Below are positions 18,601-26,452 of a DNA stretch of 57,486 bases, one piece after another. How positions within the stretch are numbered: the first letter of the stretch is position 1; every line of letters starts with the position of its first letter. This stretch comes from an uncultured Granulosicoccaceae bacterium (GTDB lineage: Bacteria > Pseudomonadota > Gammaproteobacteria > Granulosicoccales > Granulosicoccaceae): NCBI GenBank assembly GCA_937922945.1, contig CAKZUP010000007.1, forward strand, positions 1 to 57,486, given 5' to 3'. The position numbers were made by a program, and so were the translations under genes. Under the pieces are notes generated by a model. It saw nothing but the letters and a program-made list of their open reading frames with translations. It ran no database searches and was not told the DNA's origin.

Positions 18601-20460
18601 TCAGAGCACATACAGTTGGTTGCAGCGTTTAACCACATGCATATTTTTATCGACCCAACCCCGGACACCAGCAGCAGCTTTAAGGAACGCCAGCGGTTAT
18701 TCGATTTACCCCGATCAAGCTGGACCGATTACGACACAGCACTGTTATCAACAGGCGGCGGGGTATATTCGCGCACCGACAAAAGCATCACGCTCTCACC
18801 TGAAGCGTGTGCGGCATTAGGCGTGGAACAAAACACATACACCCCGACTCAACTTATCAGCGTGATACTGCGCGCACCGGTTGATCTACTCTGGAATGGT
18901 GGCATCGGAACCTACATGAAAGCTTCCACCGAATCACACAGCGATGCCGCCGATCGTGCTAACGACAACCTGCGCGTGAACGCAAGCGAACTGCGCTGCC
19001 GGGTATTCGGTGAAGGTGGCAACCTGGGATGTACGCAACTTGGCAGAATTGAGTTCGCCAGAGCTGGCGGCATGATTTATACAGACGCTATTGATAACTC
19101 TGCAGGCGTTGACTGTTCAGATCATGAGGTCAACATAAAAATACTCGTTAACTCGGTTGTCGCCAACGATGACATGACGTTAAAGCAACGCGACAGTTTG
19201 TTAGCCGATATGACCGAAGAAGTAGGCTTGCTGGTGTTGCGCGATAATTACTTACAGACACAATGCATTAATCAGTGCATTGGCACAGGTGGTGTTTCAC
19301 TGGATGAAGCGCAACGTTTTATGCAACACCTTGAATCGATCGACCGATTGAATCGTAGCATTGAATTTCTCCCTGAGAACGAAGAACTCGCGGATAGAAT
19401 GGCGGCAGAGCAAGGGCTAAGCCGACCTGAAATTGCCGTGCTGGTGTCGTACAGTAAAATGGTTATGTACGACGACTTATTGGCTAGTGATTTTGCGCAA
19501 GAGCCTGCGCTTCAACAGGAGCTGATGGATTATTTCCCATTGGTTCTGGCTCAACAACACGGCGAACGAATTGCCACTCATCGGCTGCGCTCTGAAATTA
19601 TTTGCACCGTGGTGACCAACGAACTGGTGAATCGCCTCGGCCCTACCTTCGCGTTTCGCATGCAACACGAACTCGGAGCCAGTCCCGCACAGGTGGCAGA
19701 AGCCTTTGTTGCTGTTCGCGCCATTTTTCATTTGCCAGAGCTATGGCAATCGATTGAGTCGCTGGATAATAAAGCCAGTGCTGAAATTCAAAACCAGATG
19801 CAGCTACTGGTACGTGGCTTGGCTGAACGTTCTACGCATTGGTTGCTGCGTTCGCGTCGGGCATCGCAAAGCATAGAGGCGATAATAGCCAATTTCGAAC
19901 CCGGTATTGCAGAACTGACTACCAGCATGCCCGATTGCCTGGCCATACCAAACCGGGAAACGCTGGAACAACGCATGCGCTTTTTTGTTAATGCAGATGT
20001 TCCCGAAGCCACCGCCAAAGCGGTTGCGCAAGTGGTTCCATTGTCTTCATCGCTTGATATCATCGAAATCGCAAGCTCGTCTAACACACCAGTGTCAGTG
20101 AGTGCCAAAGTGTATTTCGAACTCGGTGATCAGCTGGAGCTTCAATGGTTGCGGGAACAAATCGGCGAACTTCAGGTTCGAAGTCATTGGCATACTTTGT
20201 CCAAGTCAGAACTGCGCAGTGACCTGCACTATCAGCAACGCCACCTGACTGCTGAAGTAATCAGCTCTGTTGATGAAGCAATCAGCGCAGAAGAGATGGT
20301 TCAACGTTGGGCGAAAACCAATTTTGCGGCAGTCAACAAATACAGCGACCTGATTATGGAAATGAAAGCGAGCAACGTGATCGACTTTGCGATGTTGTCG
20401 TTAGCCGTTAATGAAGTTCATAAGTTACTCAGCTCAGATCGACCACTGGCAGCGACTTAG
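15643..20460 (+). CDS. gdhB: Large NAD-dependent glutamate dehydrogenase (GDH-180 class)
   Basis: Oxidatively deaminates glutamate to 2-oxoglutarate and ammonia. At 1605 residues it belongs to the large tetrameric class. The first ~700 residues are regulatory with ACT-like segments. The catalytic core begins near 760, with [20 protein letters not shown] followed by [19 protein letters not shown] carrying the substrate lysines. The NAD-binding fold follows ([18 protein letters not shown]), then [17 protein letters not shown] and a long helical C-terminal region. The reading frame is intact. The ribosome site is weak. Nitrogen freed from amine breakdown could feed this enzyme, but it is not in an operon with those genes. 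Confidence 0.96.
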   Translation: [1605 protein letters not shown]

Positions 20461-20554
20461 CATTAGGCGACTTGGCATTAAGTGCGTAGTGAGTTACCGA
20501 TAGGCCAGTAAGGACGCAGCACCCGGTTGTTATATCGGGTGGCAAACGCGTTGA

Positions 20555-21445
20555 TCACTTGTTGGTAACGTACTCGCGAAAACCAACGTAAAGTCCACTG
20601 GATACCACAATAATTGCACCAACGACCTGGTGCAATGATAAGACTTCGCCAAACACAAGGTATCCCAACACAATCGCCCACACCAGAATAAAATAATTAA
20701 ACGGCTGAAGCACCACAGCACTGGTTACTTCCAACGCTTTTATCAAGAGCATATGGGCGCACACAGACGTAAAACAGATACCTGCCAGTAGCCATGTGGT
20801 TTCACTGTCCGGCGTTTGCCAACGGCCATAAACCGCAATGATCGATGCGGCAAGTCCAACCAGACCAAAATACACCAGGGATGTTTCAAAGGAATCGTGC
20901 TTGGATACTTTACGCGTCAAAATGTTGTAGAACGAATACATCACTACACAGACCAATGCCAGCAACGCCGCTGGATTAAATACACCTGAACCGGGTTGAA
21001 TGATGATCAACGTGCCGACAAACCCGATTAACACGGCTACCCAACGACGCCAGCCAACCTTCTCACCTAACATCGGAACGGAAAGGGCTGTGATGATGAG
21101 CGGGAAACAGGAAAAAATCGCATGTATTTCTGCAATACCGAGAAATTTTACGGCATAGGCAAACAGCCCTATCTCAGTGCACATAAGCAAACAACGCACA
21201 AACTGCATCGACGCCACTGACGATTGCAGCGCTCGTGTCAGGCCGATTTTGCGATGGGCATACACCAGCGCAAACACCGAGAACCCAACAAATCGCACCA
21301 GCATAATCTGCGTAACCGACACGGACTCGGTGAGCTGCTTGGTAATAACGTCCTGAGCCGCAAAAAGCACCGTTGCAACCAACAATAAACTGATGCCGAG
21401 CAAAGGCGTATCTTCTCGCACCGCGGCGACATTTTTGTGTGACAT
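20555..21445 (-). CDS. EamA-family drug/metabolite transporter
   Basis: A 296-residue inner-membrane protein with ten predicted membrane helices arranged as two EamA repeats. Conserved pieces are AAQDVITKQL in helix 1, VRFVGFSVFAL in helix 2 and FNYFILVWAIVLGYLVFGE in the second half. DMT exporters move metabolites or amino acids out of the cell, and the substrate here is unknown. It is convergent with the glutamate dehydrogenase gene. Confidence 0.88.
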   Translation of the reverse strand: MSHKNVAAVREDTPLLGISLLLVATVLFAAQDVITKQLTESVSVTQIMLVRFVGFSVFALVYAHRKIGLTRALQSSVASMQFVRCLLMCTEIGLFAYAVKFLGIAEIHAIFSCFPLIITALSVPMLGEKVGWRRWVAVLIGFVGTLIIIQPGSGVFNPAALLALVCVVMYSFYNILTRKVSKHDSFETSLVYFGLVGLAASIIAVYGRWQTPDSETTWLLAGICFTSVCAHMLLIKALEVTSAVVLQPFNYFILVWAIVLGYLVFGEVLSLHQVVGAIIVVSSGLYVGFREYVTNK

Positions 21446-21623
21446 TGCTGATTCTCAAGCAGGCAAGTGACGAAAAGCCGCTCGACGATAGCCGAGATTG
21501 CGTATTTTTAACAAGGAAATTGTGGAATTTTGAACAATGACCACATTCACACCCCTACTGGTCTGCTTCAATCAAGTATCCTAGACTCAGCACGTATCAC
21601 CCTTTAATGGACCGGAGAAAACC

Positions 21624-21902
21624 TTGCCCATACCAGAACTTATGCTCATGTTGCTCATCGGTATCATCTTTGGCGGTGTTGCTGCGGTATTTCTGCGCGG
21701 TAGCCGCACGGTGTTTATCATCAATATATTGCTGGGAATCATCGGTGCATCGCTGGGCGCTTTTTTTCCGGTCATGATGGGCCAGACCGCGCTTGTTGAT
21801 GTTAGCTCATTCGACTACTTGCTAAGGGCGCTGATGGGTGCTTTCCTGTTGGTGTTGGTAGCCAGTCTGTTCCGTTCTGCCAGACCACCCAGCATTCACT
21901 AA
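21624..21902 (+). CDS. Small GlsB/YeaQ/YmgE-type membrane protein
   Basis: A 92-residue protein of three membrane helices with the glycine pattern of the family (IGIIFGGVAAVFLRG, ILLGIIGASLGAFF, LMGAFLLVLVASLF). Members are stress-associated membrane proteins of unclear function. The start is TTG, supported by GGAGA about 7 bases upstream. The next in-frame ATG would cut into helix 1. It stands 73 bases before the crotonase gene. Confidence 0.75.
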   Translation: MPIPELMLMLLIGIIFGGVAAVFLRGSRTVFIINILLGIIGASLGAFFPVMMGQTALVDVSSFDYLLRALMGAFLLVLVASLFRSARPPSIH

Positions 21903-21975
21903 AACGCTCTCAATAATCCTCTGCAGATTTCGTTGCGATAGACTGAACAACAACCCCCTATAGAGCCCTGCAATT

Positions 21976-22755
21976 ATGTCGTCGACAAACAACCTTGTTG
22001 AACTGGTGGAAGACAACGGCGTCGCGTGGATAACACTGAACCGTCCCGATAAGCTAAACAGCCTCACGGCCGATATGTTGCACGCGCTGCAAGAACACGT
22101 TTCGCGTGTGAGTACTTCAGACACCATTCGCGCCATGGTGCTCACTGGCTCTGGTCGGGCTTTTTGCGCTGGCCAAGATCTGGCTGATGTTGAAGGCGTC
22201 GATTTAGGTGATGTGCTTGATCAGCACTACAACCCACTAATCAGGGCTATTAAAGGACTCAATCTGCCCGTTATTGCTTGCGTCAACGGCGTCGCTGCGG
22301 GTGCGGGTGCCAATCTGGCATTATCGTGCGACCTGGTGCTGGCCGGCGCTTCAGCAAAATTTATTCAATCTTTTTCATTGCTTGGGCTTGTGCCCGATGC
22401 CGGTGGCACTTGGGCCTTACCGAAACTTATTGGCCTACCCCGCGCGATGGGTCTGTGCCTCAGCGCTGAACCACTCAGCGCCAGCAAGGCGGAAGACTGG
22501 GGGCTTATCTGGCGATGCATTGATGATGACAAGCTGATGGAAGAAACGACAGCTCTGGCTACACATCTGGCAAGCCAGCCCACCACCGGTCTGGCTTTCA
22601 CTAAGCAATTACTCAATAGTAGCAGTACGCGCTCGCTCGATGAGCAGCTCGACATGGAACGGGATTTTCAAAGCGCTGCGTGCCAGACGAAAGATTACAA
22701 AGAAGGCCTGAATGCGTTTCTGGGTAAGCGCAAGCCAGAATTCACTGGGAAGTAG
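21976..22755 (+). CDS. Enoyl-CoA hydratase/isomerase family protein, PaaG-like
   Basis: A 259-residue crotonase-fold enzyme acting on acyl-CoA. The oxyanion-hole segments are GRAFCAGQDLA near residue 60 and AAGAGANLALSCD near 107. Both glutamates used by true hydratases seem replaced (Asn in GANLAL, no PE before the GLVPDAGGTW loop), while the Asp of PDAGGT is kept. That pattern is typical of PaaG isomerases, so isomerase chemistry is more likely than hydration. There are no other phenylacetate genes nearby. Confidence 0.87.
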   Translation: MSSTNNLVELVEDNGVAWITLNRPDKLNSLTADMLHALQEHVSRVSTSDTIRAMVLTGSGRAFCAGQDLADVEGVDLGDVLDQHYNPLIRAIKGLNLPVIACVNGVAAGAGANLALSCDLVLAGASAKFIQSFSLLGLVPDAGGTWALPKLIGLPRAMGLCLSAEPLSASKAEDWGLIWRCIDDDKLMEETTALATHLASQPTTGLAFTKQLLNSSSTRSLDEQLDMERDFQSAACQTKDYKEGLNAFLGKRKPEFTGK

Positions 22756-23051
22756 CCCTGTTGCCAGAACAGTAAATTAGTGCCATAAACTCAGCCGTGC
22801 CAGGTGTGCTGTTGCAAAGGGTTGCATATTCACCATGGACGCAAGATGTGACCAGTGTCCATCATACCTGTGTGAGTCAGTGGCCAGAATAGGTTATGGT
22901 GTCGCTTTTAACTGTAGTTAGAGTCGTACCAGTGGCAAATTGTGTTTCTTTACAGGCATGACACTCGTTACTATTCCACATAACTCGTGTTCGACCGCGA
23001 ACGCACAATAAGAAAGCTACAATAGTGGCTCAACAGAGGCTTTGAACCGAA
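22756..23051 (+). promoter_or_regulatory. Non-coding leader region of the corrinoid/C1 operon
   Basis: A 296-base gap with no credible gene. It must hold the promoter of the C1 operon, but no clear -35/-10 pair stands out. One inverted repeat, ATGGAC at 22835-22840 and GTCCAT at 22857-22862, could be an operator. No cobalamin riboswitch signature was recognised. Confidence 0.3.
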
Positions 23052-23762
23052 ATGACAGACGAAGAAAACTTCGACGATGAAGAGGACATTATCCTCTCTG
23101 AGCTAAATGACGAAGAGCTGGTCGAGCAGATGCACGACGATCTCTACAACGGCTTGAAAGAGGAAATTGAAGAAGGGACTAACATTCTGCTAGAGCGCAA
23201 ATGGTCCCCGGACAAGGTCCTGAACGATGCGCTGGTTGAAGGTATGCGTATTGTCGGTATCGACTTCCGTGATGGCATCCTGTTCGTACCAGAAGTGCTA
23301 ATGGCAGCCAATGCCATGAAGGGTGGAATGGGTATTCTACGGCCCCTGCTCGCCGAGACCGGCGCAGAGCCTATCGGCAAGGTGGTCATCGGCACGGTAA
23401 AGGGCGATATTCACGATATCGGTAAAAACCTGGTTGGCATGATGCTCGAAGGGGCAGGCTTTGAAGTTATCGATCTGGGGATTAACAACCCGGTAGAAGA
23501 TTACATTGCTGCTTTGGAAGAGCACAAGCCCGAGATTCTCGGTATGTCTGCGCTACTTACTACTACCATGCCCTATATGAAAGTCGTTATCGATACATTA
23601 AAAGAACAGGGTATGCGCGATGACTTTATCGTTCTGGTTGGTGGAGCACCATTAAATGAAGAGTTCGGTGAAGCTGTGGGCGCTGATGCTTATTGTCGTG
23701 ATGCCGCTGTTGCGGTTGAAACAGCCAAAGCATTAGTGGCCGAGCGGCGAAAGGCCAGCTAG
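23052..23762 (+). CDS. Methyltransferase cognate corrinoid protein (MttC/MtgC-like)
   Basis: Carries a cobalamin that shuttles methyl groups from an MttB-type enzyme to tetrahydrofolate. The helical cap domain is at about 28-105. The B12-binding domain follows, with GDIHDIGKN: His121 is the expected lower cobalt ligand, within D119-x-H121-D122-x-G124. The later family motifs are SALLTTTM and VLVGGAPLN. The total is 236 residues. The first 31 residues contain 15 Asp/Glu and no Lys/Arg, an acidic extension not needed for the fold. It is the first gene of the plus-strand C1 operon, 11 bases before the DUF1638 gene. Confidence 0.94.
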   Translation: MTDEENFDDEEDIILSELNDEELVEQMHDDLYNGLKEEIEEGTNILLERKWSPDKVLNDALVEGMRIVGIDFRDGILFVPEVLMAANAMKGGMGILRPLLAETGAEPIGKVVIGTVKGDIHDIGKNLVGMMLEGAGFEVIDLGINNPVEDYIAALEEHKPEILGMSALLTTTMPYMKVVIDTLKEQGMRDDFIVLVGGAPLNEEFGEAVGADAYCRDAAVAVETAKALVAERRKAS

Positions 23763-23773
23763 CAGCTAACCAC

Positions 23774-24370
23774 ATGAGTCGCACACTGCTTATCGCTTGC
23801 GGCGCACTAGCGCATGAACTGGTTGAGGTGCTGCAAGCGAACCAGTGGTCACATGTTGAAGTTCAGTGTTTACCGGCCGAATGGCACAATACGCCAGACA
23901 AAATTGCTCCCGGTGTAGAAGCAAAAATACTTCAGAATCAGGATAAATTCGAACACATACTGTGTGGCTACGGCGATTGCGGAACCGGTGGCCATCTCGA
24001 TACCGTTTTGCAACGACACAACGTAGAGCGCCTCCCCGGTGCGCACTGCTATGCATTTTTTACAGGTCAACACACCTTCACCACGTTAGCAGAAGAAGAA
24101 CTGGGAACCTTTTTTCTTACCGACTACCTGGCCTGGCATTTCGATCGACTCATCCTCGATACACTCGGGATTCGTAAACACCCCGAGCTGCGCGATATGT
24201 ATTTCGGGAACTACACTCGGATGCTGTATTTGGCGCAAACAGATAACCCTGAGCGCCTGGCACAAGCACAGCAAGCAGCCGATTCGATTAATCTACCACT
24301 GGAAGTTCACTACACCGGTCTTGAGCCGCTGCAGCAGTCACTGCAGAATATACGGGTTGCAGTTGAATAG
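23774..24370 (+). CDS. DUF1638 protein of the corrinoid operon
   Basis: A 198-residue soluble protein of unknown function. It has an N-terminal Rossmann-like strand (LLIACGALAHE), a Gly/Cys segment (CGYGDCGTGG) near residue 65, and a conserved-looking block HCYAFFTGQ. DUF1638 proteins are often found beside MttB-type methyltransferases, and here it lies 11 bases after the corrinoid protein, suggesting translational linkage. A role in cofactor loading or methyl-group handling is inference from context only. Confidence 0.8.
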   Translation: MSRTLLIACGALAHELVEVLQANQWSHVEVQCLPAEWHNTPDKIAPGVEAKILQNQDKFEHILCGYGDCGTGGHLDTVLQRHNVERLPGAHCYAFFTGQHTFTTLAEEELGTFFLTDYLAWHFDRLILDTLGIRKHPELRDMYFGNYTRMLYLAQTDNPERLAQAQQAADSINLPLEVHYTGLEPLQQSLQNIRVAVE

Positions 24371-24387
24371 TGACAGCTGTATGAGGA

Positions 24388-24400
24388 CACATTATATGTG
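24388..24400 (+). promoter_or_regulatory. Small inverted repeat in the operon gap
   Basis: CACAT and ATGTG flank TAT immediately after the DUF1638 gene and about 95 bases before the PF13769 gene. It is AT-rich and could be a regulator site for an internal promoter, since the 125-base gap at 24371-24495 breaks an otherwise tight operon. No T-run follows, so it is unlikely to be a terminator. Confidence 0.25.
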
Positions 24401-24495
24401 GTCACATTAATTGTTAAGTTAATCATAAATACAGTTGTAAAGCACACAACCCAACATCGCAACGCTCTTACCGGTGTTGTACTTAGGAGAGAACC

Positions 24496-24807
24496 ATGGC
24501 AGAACTTATAAAAATCTATTGGCGTGATATACCTTCACAGGTAACCGTTAAAAAAGGTCGTAAAACTGCCAAGGTCGCTTTGCCAGACCGGTTTCAGCAA
24601 GCGATAGATCGAGCCGCGATGCGCGCAGGCAAAGGTACCAGCGAAGCGTATATGGAAGATTGGAAGCGTGAACGCTCCAAGTGCAGCGACGACCTGCAGG
24701 CTGAAGCTGAAAAAGCGGCCGAAGAATTAATTGCAGCCTTCAGCGACGAGCATCTGGAAGCCGTGGTGAAAGCCAAAGGCATATCAGCTGATGCTAAAAC
24801 CAGCTAG
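24496..24807 (+). CDS. PF13769 ('virulence factor') family small protein
   Basis: A 103-residue protein with start MAELIKIYWRDIPSQV, matching my recollection of the family labelled virulence factor in Agrobacterium and Brucella. It has a basic segment (KKGRKTAKVALPDRFQ), a GTSEAYMEDWKRE helix and a charged C-terminal helix. There is no signal peptide or membrane segment. The ribosome site (TTAGGAG) is strong. In this window it is clearly part of a C1 operon just before MetV/MetF, so the family name is probably misleading. The biochemical role is unknown. Confidence 0.7.
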   Translation: MAELIKIYWRDIPSQVTVKKGRKTAKVALPDRFQQAIDRAAMRAGKGTSEAYMEDWKRERSKCSDDLQAEAEKAAEELIAAFSDEHLEAVVKAKGISADAKTS

Positions 24808-24926
24808 TGCAACTTAACCCCAGCCGGTGCGGGAACTCAACTTCCGACATTGACCTTAACGAACCACGAACAACTGCAACACAACAGGCAACGATGTAAC
24901 GCCGCGACGTTGTCCCGAGAATAGGC

Positions 24927-25421
24927 ATGTATAGAGTCAGACTTTGGTCCACAAGACACGCTCGTGCAATGGAGCTACTTTACGCAGGGCTTGAGAAAAC
25001 CCTCGTCTTCTTTGCTCCTGTTCTCGAACTTATTGGTTATGAGCGACTGGAAAAGCCAGTGGCAAGTATCGAAAAAACCGTTAAGGGCTTATTGTTCGAT
25101 TGTCAGATGTGTGGCCAGTGTGCGCTGAGTAAAACTGGCATGTCTTGCCCAATGAACTGCCCTAAATCGATTCGCAATGGCCCCTGTGGTGGCGTTAGAA
25201 GCGATGGTTACTGCGAAGTAAAACCGAGTATGCGCTGCGTATGGGTGGAAGCCTGGGATGGTAGCCAGCGCATGAAACACGGTGGCGACATCAGCATTGT
25301 GCAAGTACCGGTAGACCACCGGTTAAAGGGCAGCTCTTCATGGTTACGCGAGGTTCGACGTATTCAGCATGAACGCGAGTTGGCGCAACCATCTGACACG
25401 TCCGGGCAGAATTCACCATGA
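24927..25421 (+). CDS. MetV-like cysteine-rich partner of methylene-THF reductase (MTHFR_C domain)
   Basis: A 164-residue protein with eight cysteines at about 59, 62, 65, 74, 78, 87, 96 and 104 (FDCQMCGQCAL, GMSCPMNCPK, NGPCGGV, GYCEV, MRCVW), the pattern of PF12225. In acetogens the similar MetV subunit binds a metal centre and works with MetF. It is not membrane-anchored by any clear signal, though the first 40 residues are fairly hydrophobic. Its TGA overlaps the metF ATG (ATGA), so the two are made together. Confidence 0.85.
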   Translation: MYRVRLWSTRHARAMELLYAGLEKTLVFFAPVLELIGYERLEKPVASIEKTVKGLLFDCQMCGQCALSKTGMSCPMNCPKSIRNGPCGGVRSDGYCEVKPSMRCVWVEAWDGSQRMKHGGDISIVQVPVDHRLKGSSSWLREVRRIQHERELAQPSDTSGQNSP

Positions 25422-26452
25422 TCTATGAAGATGAACCCATACCGGGTTACCCGCTACCGATACGCCACGGGCACAGCTCACCTGGTCGGCTGGAACGCAT
25501 TCTGCGCGACGGACACTTTGCTGTCACAAGCGAGCTTGCACCACCTGATTCAGCTGACCCGAATGCGGTTTATGAACGAGCCAAGCTGTTCGATGGATAC
25601 GTTGATGCCATAAACGCAACTGATGGCAGTGGCGCGCATTGCCACATGGGCAGTCTTGCTGTTTGCGCTCTACTAACTCGAATGGGTTATGCGCTTATTA
25701 TGCAAATCTCTTGTCGCGACAAAAACCGCATTGCCATTCAGGGCGATATCCTCGGTGGCGCAGCAATGGGTGTTTGCAACATGTTATGCCTGTCGGGCGA
25801 TGGTGTTCAAACCGGCGACCACCCAGACGCCAAACCCGTGTTCGATCTTGATTGCATGTCGTTATTGAACATCGCTCGCACCATGCGCGATGAACAAACC
25901 TTTCAAAGTGGGCGCAAGCTTGAGCACCCACCCAGGGTATTTCTGGGCGCCGCTGCCAACCCGTTTGTTGAACCATTCGATTGGCGGCCTTTGCGTTTGG
26001 CAAAGAAAGTTGAAGCAGGAGCACAATTCATCCAAACCCAATACTGCTACGATGTAGAACGCTTAAAGTCGTATATGCAAACCATCCGGGATATGGGATT
26101 GCACGAAAAGGTGTTTTTATTGATTGGCGTTGGCCCACTAGCCTCTGCCAGAACGGCGGAATGGATGCGTAAAAACGTTCCTGGTGTTCACATTCCCGAT
26201 GCTGTTATCAAGCGACTAAAAGGCGCTGACGATCAGAAAAAGGAAGGCGTTAACTTATGCGTCGACCTTATACAGGAAATAAAAGAAATTGAAGGCGTCA
26301 ATGGTGTTCACATAATGGCCTACCGGCAAGAACACAATGTGCCTGAAATTGTTGAGCGCTCTGGCGTTCTTAATAACCGGACTCCGTGGCATCCAAAATC
26401 CTACACCGGCGATGCCAATATTCAAACTCAAATGGATCAATACCATGACTGA
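25418..26452 (+). CDS. metF: Methylenetetrahydrofolate reductase MetF
   Basis: A flavoenzyme interconverting 5,10-methylene-THF and 5-methyl-THF. The protein has 344 residues with a TIM-barrel fold: VTSELAPPDSAD near the N-terminus (the active-site Glu of the family), DGYVDAINATDGSGAH, MQISCRDKNR, LCLSGDGVQTGDHP, and AGAQFIQTQYCYDVE. In this operon the likely direction is oxidation of methyl-THF made by the corrinoid pathway, rather than methionine supply. Its 3' end overlaps the next gene by 8 bases. Confidence 0.93.
   Translation: MIYEDEPIPGYPLPIRHGHSSPGRLERILRDGHFAVTSELAPPDSADPNAVYERAKLFDGYVDAINATDGSGAHCHMGSLAVCALLTRMGYALIMQISCRDKNRIAIQGDILGGAAMGVCNMLCLSGDGVQTGDHPDAKPVFDLDCMSLLNIARTMRDEQTFQSGRKLEHPPRVFLGAAANPFVEPFDWRPLRLAKKVEAGAQFIQTQYCYDVERLKSYMQTIRDMGLHEKVFLLIGVGPLASARTAEWMRKNVPGVHIPDAVIKRLKGADDQKKEGVNLCVDLIQEIKEIEGVNGVHIMAYRQEHNVPEIVERSGVLNNRTPWHPKSYTGDANIQTQMDQYHD

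Noticed and set aside
22756..23051. Cobalamin riboswitch upstream of the corrinoid gene
   Set aside because: I could not find the conserved B12-box pattern, and the operon uses rather than makes cobalamin. A covariance-model scan would settle it.
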